Position numbers and translations under genes: made by a program. Positions 32,993 through 45,100 of a DNA stretch of 64,000 nucleotides are shown piece by piece. Origin of the DNA: Russula earlei (taxonomy: Eukaryota; Basidiomycota; Agaricomycetes; Russulales; Russulaceae); contig JAGFNK010000296.1 of NCBI GenBank assembly GCA_025769875.1, forward strand, positions 1 to 64,000, written 5' to 3'. The notes beneath the pieces were generated by a model. The model saw only the letters and a list, made by a program, of their open reading frames with translations. It was not told the DNA's origin and ran no database searches. Position 1 is the stretch's first letter; each line of letters begins with the position of its first letter.

Positions 32993-33354
32993 TAAAGCAT
33001 CTATATGGCTCAAAGTCAGTACTAAGGAGTGTGTGGATTGTACAGTGGGTACAGTACATCAGCAAAAGCACAAGAAAATTTATGACTTTTTTGACTTTTT
33101 AGCTTTATTGGGAGTATTTCTAAAGTTGAAAGTTCATAAAGTAGTAAAGCACTGTTCAAGCCTCCATAAAGCCAGAAATGGTAGTAAAGTTTGTAAAGTC
33201 TGTTAAAGTCCCTGATATGTTGTCACAAGAACTGGTACTTTGGACTGAACCAGCAACTGGGCTAGCCTGCCTGGACAAGACTTGTGTTTAACTCATGTTT
33301 GATGACTCATCCTATGACTTGTGTTTACCACTATGTTCCAGCATGTTCCCTCTT

Positions 33355-33640
33355 GATCTCGGTGCTGGAAGCATTAAGTGCTTCCCTAGTAGCAATCTCG
33401 GTGTCATAAGTACTTTCCCAATCAGGGAAGCAATGTACGTGGCAGTACAGGAACACCTGGGACAGAAGCAATGCTACTCATTGCTTTTTTTAGTACATCT
33501 TCAGAAAGATATGATCAACATGTTCCGAATGCAATATCAAGGAACATAAACAGTCAAGATCTGATGCATGCATGATGCAATCAGTGCAGTCCATAGTTCA
33601 GGTGTTCCAGCATCTTCCAGACCCCAAACCACTTGGTAAC
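33355..33640 (+). repeat. Dispersed repeat R, copy 1
   Basis: About 250 bp matches 38225-38465 (gaagcattaagtgcttc, gacagaagcaatgctactcattgctt, gaccccaaaccact). It lies within the old LTR and has no counterpart in the chromovirus LTRs. Ends unresolved. Confidence 0.7.
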
Positions 33641-34036
33641 ATTCAGGACTTGTAGGCTTGCAAGACATCAAGCAAATTGTCTGAAATCCTCTCTACTCAT
33701 AAGTCTTCTCAATGCAAAGACTTATTTGTTGTTTCCCCTCTCCACAGAACATATCTGCCTCAGTGATATCGTCTCCAAGATCCCCGAAGCTTGCAAAGAC
33801 TTAGGCCCCTTTTACCAACCAAGAATTCTTGAATCTTGAACTTGAACTTGGATTTTGGGATTTTCCAGGAGTGACAGGAGTGACAGGAGTGATGTAAGTG
33901 ATATGATGTATATAATAAATTAATATGCATTTTGTTCTGTTGTGATTTGCATATTCGCATATATGGGGTTACACATGATGTGTCAGTGTCAAACTTGGAG
34001 TTGAGCTCAACATCTGGGTGCTTGCAGCCCCATTTT

Positions 34037-34519
34037 TGTTGAAAATAGACTGCAGTATGTGTGATTAGATAGCAGCAGATGATAAGATCGCAGGCAGATC
34101 TATCAGACAATAGTTCAGTTTGGTTGACACAAAACTGATATAAATAATGTACCTATCAGACAATAGCTACAACGCGTCGTCAGTACTGTGAGATAAGATG
34201 TCATAGTGTAAATACTCACTTCAGTTTGGTTGACACAAGACTGAAGTGATCTACGTACTTTGTGGCAGTTCTTAAGTACCTGAGACCACCACTATATGCA
34301 GTACAGTTAACTACCATCACGGATCACTAAGTAAGTCCGAGGATCAGTTGTAAGTAGCTACCAATTGTCCTAAATCACTCTATCAGTGTAACTAACACAT
34401 GCTGCAGTGTATGAGCTGAGCCAGTGATGCCCTGGTCCGGGTGATCTGACGCGTCAGCGCATCCGAGTTGTGATCACATCACAACACACCTGAGACTCTG
34501 GGCAGTGCAGATCTCAACA
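34037..34519 (-). repeat. 3' LTR of copia-3
   Basis: 483 bp; on the minus strand TGTTGAGATC...TTTTCAACA, a 6-bp perfect terminal inversion. It is directly preceded on that strand by a PPT (catgaggggga, 34520-34529). Confidence 0.85.
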
Positions 34520-37492
34520 TCCCCCTCATGATTAAGACAGTCGGTAGATTAGATCAATTAAGACCCAACCCATCGACGAAGGTCCGGAGCAGCACATGAG
34601 TATGTGGCTTGGTGAGACCATCTGCAAGCATCTCTCCTGTGGGAGTACGGATAAGTATGATCAGTCCGTCCTCAATGTATTGGCGGATGGCGTGATGCCT
34701 GATAGGGATATGCTTCGACCGTCTTCCGGTGACTGGGTTGAGCGCGAGGTCAACGGTGCACCTTTGTTATCACCATGAAGTGGAATCGGATCGGAGATCT
34801 GATAGCCAATCTCGGAGAAGAAGCTCCGATACCACGCGGCTTGATTAGCTGCATCGGCTAAGGCCATATATTTGGCTTGAGTGGTACTTTGGGCAACAGT
34901 CTTCTGTTTGCGTGAGGTCCAGGAGATCGCAGCAGCTGGAAAGTAGGAAGACATAGCCCAGAGGTGGAACAGTAGTCATCTGCATTGTCTCCGAGGCTAG
35001 AGTCGGAGTACCCATGTAATCCGGTATCGCGTGCGCCATCATAATGCAGCTTTAGATCTGAAGTGCTGTTAAGATAAGATAGTACGTATTTGGCAAGGCA
35101 TAGATGATGCGATGAGGGATTGGATGAGTATTGGGCAAGTCGAGAGACTGCAAATGATATATCTGGTCGTGTCCCGATCTGCACATAGAGAAGGCTGCCA
35201 ATGATGCATTGAAAATGCTTTATTTCATCAGGCGTTGCCTCCCTGGAGTGCTTGACCAAGTGGACATCTGCCCCGGAGGGCAGCGGAGTGCGGACCGGAT
35301 TGGAATCCGCCATCCCGAAAGCGATTGATGATCTCCGAGATGTACCTAGATTGATCAATGTCTAGTCGCTTAGCCGAGCGATCACGCATAACACGAATCC
35401 CAAGATAGGAGTCAATCTCGCCTAGATCAGTCATTTCATAGCACGGGGACAATGAATTCTTAATGTCTGCAATCAGTGGGAGTGAATCGCCTAAGATGGT
35501 GACATCATCGACATAGAGGATAATGATTATGGTTCCCCCTGCGTCTTGGCGATGATAAACCCCAGCATCTGAGTGCGTGCGCAGTGAAGCCGAGCCCAGT
35601 GAGAACTCCATGAAACTGTAAGTTCCATGCATGTGAGGCTTGTTTGAGGCCATAGAGAGCCTTCTTTAACTGACAGACTTTGTCTTTTTGGTCCAGAGTG
35701 ATGAAACCTTGTGGTTGCTCCATGTAGATCTCTTCCTCCAGTGTGCCATTAAGGAATGCCGACTTGATGTCCATTTGATGGATCTCCCAATCCTCTAGCG
35801 CGGCCAACGCTAGGAGTAGTCTCAAAGACTCAAATCTGGCAACTGGTGAGAAAGTTTCATCATAATCAATCCCCTCCACTTGGGTGAACCCCTTTGCGAC
35901 TAAATGCGCGCAAAATCTACCATCAGATTTGCATGCAAACACCCAGCAAGATCGCACGGCCTTGCGGCCCGGCGGCAGATCTACAAGCTCCCAGGTACCA
36001 TTCTTAGCGAGTGCATCAATTTCATATTGACATGCAGTTCTCCATTGATCGGCAGAGTCCGAGGACATCGCTTCCTGAAACGTAGCCAGAGTGATCGCCT
36101 CTGCCATCGCTAATAGTGCCGTATGCGATAGGCGCCCCCCCGCATTTGCGTTAGAAGTGAGAAATCTAGGATTAGAACGCAGGTTAGGGCGAAGACGCCT
36201 AGGTGAGGGTGGACGCGGTGGACCAAAGGATGGTCCCGGCAATGCTGAGTGAGGCTGGCGCAAGCGGACTTGGCGCACAGGCTGAACACGGCGCGGCGGA
36301 GTATGTGGAAAGGGCTGAGTGGGAGGGGTAAGGTAAAGTGAATTAGGTGTATTGGGATCTAGTGGGGTTTCCGGAGGTGCAGGACTAAGTCCGCAGCCAT
36401 CCGGTTCGTGCGGAAGTGGGGCAGTGAAAGAAACCGGTCCCATGAAGACCAAGGGTTGTGCAGGAGGAGGAGTGTCAGTAAGGTCTCCCCTAGCAGGCAG
36501 TATGCGCTCATCGAAAGTGACATCGCGCGATAAGAACAGCTTTCAGGTGGATTGATTCCAGAGTCGGTAACCCTTAGATCCAGACTCGTACCCAACAAAA
36601 ATCATCTCGACCGATCTCAGATCAAGCTTCTTCCGTTTGTTAGCAGGCGTGTGTACATACGCCTTACATCCAAAGACACAGAAATAGGAAACGTCCGGAA
36701 CTTGTCCGTCCGTCCAGACTGAGTGAGGTGTGTTCCACCGGAGAACGCGTGTAGGAGTGCGATTGTAGATATGGACTGCTGCGTCAGTAGCAAGCTCCCA
36801 GAAACCCAGAGTAAGACCGGCGCCGTGTAGCATAGTGCGCATCTTGTCTTCGAGGGTCCGGTTCCATCTCTCCGCTATGCCATTCTGCTGTGGTGACCCT
36901 GGCATTGTCAATCTATGCTCAATTCCCTTTTGATCTAAGACTGATCTGAGGGTACCGGACAAGTACTCCCCTCCGCAATCCGAGTGTAGTGCTTTGATCT
37001 TATCATTGGTCTGGTTTTCTGACCACGCGAGATATTTTTTGAACGCATCAGCACACTGATCTTTACTTTTGAGGAAGTACACTACCCCATAACGGGAGTA
37101 GTCGTCGATAAACGTTGCCCAATAAGTTGCACCTTGGATTGACTGGGTCTGCATTGGACCGGCTAAGTCAGTATGCACGATCTGTAGACGCCGATCCGAT
37201 CGCTTAGGCGAAGCCAGGAAAGGAAGTCGCGTCTGTTTGCTGAGTTCACACCTGGGGCAAGGTGACTGATCGCAATCCGCTGAACTAAGCGAGATTCCCT
37301 TGACGGAATGAGCGTATTTGATTAGCACGCATGAGGACATATGTCCCATGCGCTGATGCCAGATGTTAAGCGGTAGCACCCCCGCCTGCGCGTGTAGGGC
37401 CGGAGATGAAAAGTCAATATAGAATAGGTTATTCTCCAGGTATCCTTGCGCGACTTTCCGATCTTTGTAGTAGATTTGGCACATGTTCAATT
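34520..37492 (-). pseudogene. Ty1/copia polyprotein, 5'-truncated (copia-3)
   Basis: Reads right to left from 37490: GAG-pre-integrase (LPLNIWHQRMGHMSS), HHCC (CPRCELSKQTR), integrase core (HTDLAGPM, LHSDCGGEY, PQQNGIAERWNR), a Pro-rich linker, RT (GTWELVDLPPGRKA; active site YVDD near 35515) and RNase H (LHGYSDSSLGD, QSTTQAKYMAL). A few frameshifts split it into overlapping frames, but CpG is well kept, so it is not very old. Gag, protease and the 5' LTR are missing: the sequence stops at 37492 next to atttt, the same five bases that flank the LTR end at 34032-34036. Confidence 0.88.
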
Positions 37493-37881
37493 TTCACCAG
37501 AGCTGCACATACAAAATTTGCACAAAGAGGTGCACCCACACATTGGTGACACATGTGCTGCCTTAATGACATGCTTGCAATACCCCACTTGGAGTTAGAA
37601 AAATTATTTTACATATCACATGTAAACCCAACACATGAATGCAAATCACACCAAAAAATAACTCATATTTGAAATAGACTCATATTAGTTTATTATGTCA
37701 CTTACATCACACCTGTCATTCCTGTCACTCCTGGAAAATCCTGAAATCCAAGTTCAAGTTCAAGATTCAAGAATTCTCAGTTGGTAAAAGGGGCCTTATT
37801 AGTGTCTCACTCGACTCCCTGTGCTTGTCTTGCATGTGAACTGAGTTGTCAGTGACACTGCCCCCAGTCAGTAACATATGT

Positions 37882-39236
37882 CCCAAAACCAACATTGTGT
37901 TAAGGCTCCAAAGTGCCTTAAATAAGATCAATGGTCGTGTCTATGAACGTGTCCTACCAATGCAGATATGCTTGAGTCAAGCAAGCAATACTCGTGGAGG
38001 GGAAGGAGTGTTAGATCCTTCTGGAATATGGCAACAAGATGAGAGGGGCTCTGCAGATGGGGTAGGAGTCAACTGTTTGGGATTGGCAAACTAAGTCGAG
38101 CTTAGGGCTCAACTGTTACAACTGGGGGCCTTATATAGCCCTACAGGGATAAGGTTTGTGCTACTGGAGTACTGGTCGGTGCTATAGAAGCAAAACGTGG
38201 CTCATAGAAGCAAGGTTGCTTCTATGTAAACGATCTTGGTGATGGAAGCATTAAGTGCTTCTGTGGCGGTACAGGAACATCTGGGACAGAAGCAATGCTA
38301 CTCATTGCTTCTTCAATACATCTTCAGAAAGATACGATCAACGTGTTCCCAATGTGATATTAACAAACATAAACGATCAAGATCTGACGCACACATGATG
38401 CAAACGGTGCAGTCCTTAGTTCAAGTGTTCTGGCATCTTCTGGACCCCAAACCACTCGGTAAGACATTGGACAGAGAGGGCTCTTAACTTGAGCAATAAC
38501 ATTTTTTCATGCATTAGAGTGGAAATTGGTTGATAGCCCTAAGGCTGGCTGATGTGACTTTCCATTTGAGAACTTTGCAGAACTTATGCAGCTTTCTCAA
38601 CTTTCTTGGCTATATGGTTGATATTTGGGTCACAACTTTCTAGAATTAGGGTCAGTCCAAGTGACCATTGACTTTTCAACTTTTTTGACTCTATAAAGAC
38701 TTTATAAAGCTAAAAAAGATTTATGTGTTTTTCCTGATGTATCCATAGGGAAAATATGGATGAGTCTTGTAGGTTCCATCATTAAGACTGCAAAGGGCCT
38801 TTTGCATGCATTGTTCATAACATGGAACCTGGAAGCAACAAGAGGATTTTCCTTGATGTACCATCCATCAATAACAATGGTATGTCAGGAGTGACTGGCA
38901 CGTCTGACTGACTGACAAAAACATGTATGGTTTCAAGCTCCACTTGGCAAGAACCAGCAGGTGTGACATCACACACAAAATCCCCCTCAGAAGGGATTCC
39001 TTTGATAATCAATATCTCATTGTGAAAATGGCTGAACACCTTTAGATATCATATATTAGATGGTGTGCACAGTACCAGGTCACTGGAAGGCCTCTGAGGT
39101 GAGATATTTCAAAAGTGATGAATGACTGGGGGTGACGAATGTACAGGGTAATATACAGTAGTATGTGTACGGGTACGGTCGGCAGCCCTAGTGAGCAATG
39201 GCCGGGACAACAAGATGTAGCCAACGACGTCCTTGT
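37882..39236. other. Intergenic with repeat R copy 2 (38225-38465)
   Basis: 38225-38465 is the second copy of repeat R. The rest is AT-rich with short repeats around gacttttttgac (38680-38720). A GTAC-rich block ends in ggcagccctA at 39191, which looks like one hAT end without a found partner. No gene is recognised. Confidence 0.5.
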
Positions 39237-39745
39237 ACATTTATAGTATACAGGTGACGGTATCCAACCACACAACTCCCACTAGTAACTGGCAGGGCCA
39301 CTTGCGGCGGTCTCCCCTCGCTGTGGCCGGTAACCATGGCGCACGACGACATTCGAACGGGCCTTCCCTCTTTCTTTCGTCGTCGACGAGACCCTGGGAC
39401 CAGACTGGCGACGAAAGTCCGGCTCAGCCGAGGCCGGTGCATGATGCAATGATGGGCATGGGAAGTGGTGGGCCCGACCAGCGTTTCCAAGCCACGGCGG
39501 TGGTTCGTTCGTCGTTCAGGCGGCCCGGGGGACGAGCGTGCCGCGACTTTGGACGACGTGCGCAGCGGATTCGGGCCTCCACTCAGCGCCCAGGAGTGAT
39601 GAAGGACCAACTGATATTCAACCCCCTCTCTGAAGTGAAGCGACTATGCCAAGGAAGCCGTCGAGTCGGATTCTCTCTGCGCATCGTTGCCTGTGGACGA
39701 AGGCCCTTCGGCACAAGTCATCAGGAAAATCTTAACATTGTGCAC
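39237..39745. other. CpG-rich segment, no gene assigned
   Basis: Open frames on both strands (about 140-220 codons) overlap here; neither has a recognised domain. The CpG content suggests lower-copy host DNA rather than an old transposon. Confidence 0.35.
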
Positions 39746-39885
39746 ATGACATCCTCTCCAACAATCCAAGAAAGGGGAAACCATCAAATGGGGGGGTCAT
39801 GGGACCCAAAAAAACACAGGTGGACTCCCATTAATCAGCACTTTCACCCCCAGGTTGAAAGGAATTTCAATCTTTATTGTTTGTA
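39746..39885 (-). repeat. Partial MITE-1 copy
   Basis: Inverted match to 10990-11115 (gacatcctctccaac... cacccccaggttgaaa... ctttattg). It lies just 3' of SSP-2, as another fragment of the same repeat lies just 3' of SSP-1. Confidence 0.7.
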
Positions 39886-39917
39886 TGGCCGAGTCACGTG
39901 ACTCACGTCTTCGGCTT

Positions 39918-40288
39918 TTAGCCCTCATAGTACTTAGCCTTGGGCCCACTATCCTTTCCGTAGCCGTCGGCCCACGGATACATAGTAAACCTCCCTTTCT
40001 GCCGTTCAAGCATTAACCACTCATGTGCCTGCTGTGTCTTCCTCTCCTCATCATGTTTTTTCGCCCTGGCGAGAGGAGAGTCAGATTCATCATATGACGG
40101 CCGGCGATCATGTGATTTTGGAATTAAGCCCCCTTGAGAGTTCTGACTGGAATTCCCATCTCTGCAAGGTAAAGTCAAGTTCAGGGGAGAAAGAGAGCCC
40201 GAAGGGGATCGGCGTACCCTGCAGGAAGCCCGAACGATGGTGCGATGCCAATGGCTAGACAGAATACGGCAAAAACATAGATGCGCAT
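39918..40288 (-). CDS. SSP-2: predicted small secreted protein, one intron
   Basis: Exons 40288-40218 (71 nt) and 40161-39918 (244 nt), with a 56-nt GT..AG intron at 40162-40217 in phase 2; 105 codons including stop. The signal peptide MRIYVFAVFCLAIGIAPSFG differs from SSP-1 by one residue. The mature part is much more diverged: it keeps GDGNSSQN, a QAHE.L..E core and GR....PW, but has a more basic/charged middle (ARAKKHDEERKTQQ) and a longer tail (GPKAKYYEG). No Cys. The intron and about 270 bp upstream are well conserved between copies, while the second exon is not. Confidence 0.72.
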
Positions 40289-40650
40289 TTCTGATATGAC
40301 TGTTTATAAAATGTTGTCCACGTGGCCGAAGTATGAACAAGATAGCGGTGTAAAAGCTTTAAGAAAAAACTGTTGGTAACCAGTACCTGCTGGTATATAG
40401 TGGAGTGGGAGCGTTTCTAGAGGGCGTTGTGACTGGCGCAGGTGTTGACTTTATGCTGTTGTGAGACCACCTGTTACCGCAGACGCGGTCGGGCGCATAG
40501 GTTTGAAGACCCAGAGAATGATGGGCATCAACACAAATTGAGATAGGGGCTTATATGCCACCGGGTTTCGGTTTGTACTTTTGATCCGAGAAGGAGGGTG
40601 GAGAAACCTATTTATATTCGGTGCAGTGCCCTTGTGTGGGGGCATGACAC
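40289..40650 (-). promoter_or_regulatory. Conserved upstream region of SSP-2
   Basis: 40325-40590 matches the SSP-1 upstream region, including taaccagtacctgctggtat. An extra segment of about 36 bp (ctgatatgactgtttata...) sits between the start codon and the conserved block. Confidence 0.5.
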
Positions 40651-40991
40651 CGCTAGGACTGCGCGCCGTTGCCATAACTGACGGCCGTACTACCGTCAGT
40701 ATACGGGTCCCGTAACCATACCATTGGGTCAGAAAATTAGGGCTGTGCACTGTAACCAACAGATCTGTAGTATGATTACAGTACCTGTGCCATTTGAGCT
40801 CATCCTGCCCACCATCCATCTTGATGATTGAGTTGGACAACTAGTGATGTGCAGGGCCCGGCTCGGCTCAAAAGCCCCGGCTTGGGCTCGGCTTGATGCG
40901 GCTCGGGCCCAGAGAAATAGCAGGCCGGGCCCTAGTGGAAGGGTCAGGCCAGGCCCGGCCCGGCTCAGGCCGCGGCTTTTGGTCATGTGAC

Positions 40992-41324
40992 ATGCTCTCA
41001 CAAACTCAATTCACCCAGTCTACCCCCACAACCATCTACTGCAATAATGACGCAGCATCAAAACTTGCTGAAGATCATGTGTGGCATTCACATGTGAAAC
41101 ACATTCACATCAAATACCATTATGTCAGAGAACAAGTGCTCGCAGGCGACATCTCCATTGCTTGAGTCCTGACCAAAGACAACATCGCCGACATCTTCAC
41201 CAAACCTCTTTGTCGACTGGACTTCACTCATTTACACCTACTCCTTGGTCTCCACAGGGAACAGACTTGATGTTGCGAAAATGCACCGTCTTAAGGGTTC
41301 TCACCCTCCGACGTTGAGGGGGAG
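40992..41324 (+). pseudogene. Copia-4 RNase H C-terminus and PPT
   Basis: The frame reads YCNNDAASKLAEDHVWHSH, HIKYHYVREQVLAG, then a stop near 41163 and VLTKDNIADIFTKPL, the standard end of copia RNase H. A PPT (ttgagggggag) lies at 41314-41324, directly before the LTR. Confidence 0.8.
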
Positions 41325-41519
41325 TATTAGATCTTGGTTAGATCTTAGGCATTACTACAATGTCTGCTAGTGTGACATCATACTACAATACCTGACATCA
41401 TGCTATCCTTACTTCATACATTCCATACTGTCGTATATAAGATACGTTAGAACACATGTACAACCTTATCTCAAATATATCCCTTTATCTCCCGTCTCAT
41501 CAACTTCTGAGCTCCAATA
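41325..41519 (+). repeat. LTR of copia-4 (single)
   Basis: 195 bp, tattagatc...gctccaata. It starts right after the PPT and ends right at the PBS, so it serves as 3' LTR to the left part and 5' LTR to the right part. TATA-like gtatataag near 41434. The TA..TA ends could be TG..CA changed by transitions. Confidence 0.78.
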
Positions 41520-41531
41520 GGTTATGGGCCC
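41520..41531 (+). promoter_or_regulatory. Primer binding site of copia-4 (half initiator tRNA-Met)
   Basis: ggttatgggccc, identical to the PBS of copia-I copy B although the elements are otherwise very different. Confidence 0.87.
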
Positions 41532-42168
41532 TGAGCTCTAATCTTGAACCCACCACATCCTTTTTCTGACAATTGTCAACACTTGTCTCTGTCACTTTTC
41601 TCACCTTTCTATCACCTTTCTTGCCTTCCTGACACCCCCACCAGTTCGGCCACATCCCTCTCCTGTCAACTGTCAACCCTTCACTCCATCACACTTGTCT
41701 CTGTCACCTTTCTCATCTCCCTAGCATCCACGCCAGCTTGTCTACGTCCTCCTTCCGTTAACCCTCATGTCCTGTTCGTCACTGTCACCTCTTATCTTTG
41801 TCAACCCTCACTTGTCCATTGTCCCCGTTAATCCTTCTTCCGTCAACCCTCGCGTCCTTTTCATCACTGTCACAATCACTTGTCACTTGTCCAGGCCTTG
41901 TCCAGGCCAACGCAGTCTCCCTTTTGCCAATTGTCAACTCTTTTCCCCATCACATTGTCTCCATCACTGTTACACATCACTGTCAATTGTCCCTGTCAAT
42001 CTCCCTTTGTCAATCGTCAACTCTTTTCCCATCACGTCATCTCCGTCACTGTCACACATCACTGTCAATTGTCCCTGTCAACGCAGTCTCCCTTTTGTCA
42101 ATCATCAACTCTTTTCCCCATTCTCAAAACCATCATTCTCCTGTCATTTCTGGCATATTTTTTTAATT

Positions 42169-45100
42169 ATGAGCACAACCGTCCCTGTTCCCATCACTCC
42201 TTCTTCCACCCCACTCCCCAATGACAACCCGGTTAACATAGAAATCACCCTCGCAGAGCAATTCATGTCTGATAACACATGGCCTGCAGATCTCACTCTC
42301 GACCTTGATAAATCTAACTGGTCAGAGTGGAGCAAACGACTGGACCTCGCGGTACAAGGTCAAGGTTTTCGACAATGGCTCGAAGGTTTGTTGCCATGCC
42401 CAGATGCCCAGACTCAGTCGAAAGTGCATTGGATTTGGCATAATAACGACGATTCCTTGTGCTCATTCATTTTACGCCACATTGACACCATTGAGTATGA
42501 GTTCTTGGGTGAAAAAGTCACTAACGCAACTTCCCACGAGATCTTCGAAGCCCTTAAAGAGTGACATGAAAAACTCGGTTTGTATGCCCAGATGCTCGCT
42601 ATCAAGAATGTTCTTGATATACGTTTCCTCCCAGATGGCCCCCTGCTTTCCACCCTCTCTGAAATCTGTTGCCTGCACAAGCAGATCACGAACATGGGTC
42701 CTATTGACACTGACAAACTCCTCTCCGTCTTCATACTCAATTCCCTCGGTGACAACTTTCACTACCTACAATCTCAGATTCAATCTCTCTCTGTCGAACC
42801 CCATTTTTCCTCAGCTACCATTATCCAATGCATCCAGAGTGAAGACGCCCTTATCAAAAAGCGGAACGCGCAAAATGGGACATCCCCTTCCACTCTCCCC
42901 ACAGGCATTATGCCATTAACTGCGGCTTCTGCTTTCCCTGCTGCCACTACACAAAAATGGGCATACTGTACTCATTGCAAAAAGGAGGGACATCTCACTA
43001 ATTTCTGCATAAGCCCTGGTGGAAAAATGGCTGGACGCTCTGTCGAAGAGGCAAGGGCAGCCCAGCAGCTCTTCTTCTCAAAGACAAACGACTCCAGAAA
43101 TCGACCAATTGCGCATGTGGCACACCTCGCTTCCCCCACCAACGATTCCGCTCCTTCCTCTGGTACTGATTTGCCCTCCGTCACCATCAATGGCATCTCT
43201 TACTATCCCTCTCCTTCACCGACGCACCCCGACCCCCTTTCCCTTTTGACTGGCAATGATTTCGAGTACCACACCTTTGTTGCCATCAAAACTCCCACTA
43301 CGCAGACCACATCTATTGATTGGTCTCTCCACACTATTGCGAGCACGACTTCCTCTGTTTCAGTTCCCATGTCAGTCAACTTTAAACCTCCAGTTCTCAC
43401 CCAAATTCCTTTTATTCTTGACACGGGCGCTACATGCCATATTTCTCCTTGCTACTCGGACTTCGTCTCATTGCAACCAACACCCCCATACCCCATCACC
43501 GGACTTGGCAGATCGCAAGTCCACGCCACAGGCGTTGGAGCCGTTGAATTTGAGACAGATGGTAACACTGTTGTGTGCCTCAATAACGTTTTATACATCC
43601 CAAACGCTGCCATCCGTTTACTTTCCATCGTATCGTTAAACCACGCTGGGAATTACACCATGCATTTCAACTGCAACCGCTGCTGGGTAACTGACAAAAC
43701 AGGTGTCACTGTTTTCTCTGGCCTCCTTTCGCCCAGACACAATCTGTATGAAATCAACACCCTAAAGGTGCATCGCACACTTGTTTCCCATCGAATCCCC
43801 GATATCGACACATGGCACAGGCATCTTGGACACTGCAATTTTCACACGGTCCTGGACATGGCGCAGTCACACTGCGTCGATGGTATGACCATTAACTTGT
43901 CGCACTTGCCGCCAAAATGCCAACACTACATTCTTGGAAAACAGACTCATTCCCCTGTGCCAAAAACATGTGAAGGCCCTAAAGCAACCTGCTGCTTCGA
44001 ACGCATTCATATTGACCTCACAGGGCCAATGTCCATTTTGTCACGTTCCAGTTGTCAATACTCCATGAATATAATCGATGATTTCTCCAGTTATGTATGG
44101 ACAATTCCGCTTCCAACAAAAGATGCCGCTGCTGCAAAACTCGATGAATGGCGGCGCGCAGTTGAAAATCAATCCAACCTCCGTGTGACATACATCATCT
44201 CAGACAACGGAGAACTCGTCTCCAACCACTTCTCCGCATGGTGCTCTTGCCTGGGCATTCAGCACTTTAAAACTGCCCCTTACACTTCCCTCCAAAATGG
44301 AAGGGCTGAATGCCTTCATCGTACGATAATGAACAAAGCACACAGCATGTGCCTCGCTTGTGCTGCGCCCCCTAACTTTTGGGATGAGTTTAACGCTACC
44401 GCAACTTACCTCACCACCCTTACTGCATCCAAAACCCTTAATGGTAAAACACCTTTCGAGAGTTGGTTTGGTCGCAAGCCTTCCATTTCCCACCTGCGTG
44501 AGATCGGCTCCCACTGTTTCGCACTGATCCCAGGGAAACAAGCTAAAAACCTTCAACGCTCCACTGAGTGCACTCTAATTGGGTATGCTCCAAACGCCAA
44601 GGCATATCGCCTATGGGACAGGTATACAAATTGCGTATTCAATTCCTTCCATGTTACCTTTATTGAGCACCTCGACGCTACTGTGTCTTCCCTTTATCTG
44701 AATGAAATACTGATTAACAATAAGGCACTGTCCTGAAATGAAATTCCCATGCAACTAGAACCCACCCCTCAAGCAACCGCCTCAACTGGGCAACACCCCC
44801 CCCCTTCCACATCCTCTGTACACACCGACTTCTGTTTCCCCACTTCAAACACCAATCCCTCAACAAACAACGACAAACCCGACAAAACTACTCCCACCAC
44901 ACTTCCACTTCCATCATCTATACCAGTTCTTACATTATCTCCACCCGCTCCCCACCCTTTACCTAATATTACATTACTGACCGATCACACTTCTCCCCCC
45001 GTCCATGACCTGTCTGATCACTCTTCCTCTTCCATGACTGATGACGCTTCCCTTCCTCACCACCCCTTTACGTCCAATAACATGGCACATACCTTACCAA

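Larger units (their letters stand above)
33804..37795. mobile_element. PIF/Harbinger-like element (non-autonomous) holding copia-3
   Basis: The ends GGCCCCTTTTACCAACC... and ...TTGGTAAAAGGGGCC form long inverted repeats: strong over about 110 bp, weaker to about 230 bp. A 3-bp TTA lies on both sides (33801-33803, 37796-37798), as in the PIF/Harbinger superfamily. No Harbinger transposase is seen. The centre is filled by copia-3. Confidence 0.75.
33221..37876 (+). mobile_element. Old solo LTR of the gypsy LTR family, carrying nested elements
   Basis: TGTCACAAGAACTGGTAC at 33221 and gcccccagtcagtaaca ending at 37876 match the start and end of the chromovirus LTRs at 49.4 and 58.0 kb. Flanks are tatgt at 33216-33220 and 37877-37881, a perfect 5-bp duplication. 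Matching internal LTR sequence is at 33640-33800 and 37799-37876. The LTR is interrupted by a repeat shared with 38.2 kb and by the Harbinger-like element. Confidence 0.85.

Noticed and set aside
39188..39901. Overlapping ORFs of 140 and 222 codons
   Set aside because: Neither strand shows a domain or plausible splice structure; left as an unassigned CpG-rich segment.
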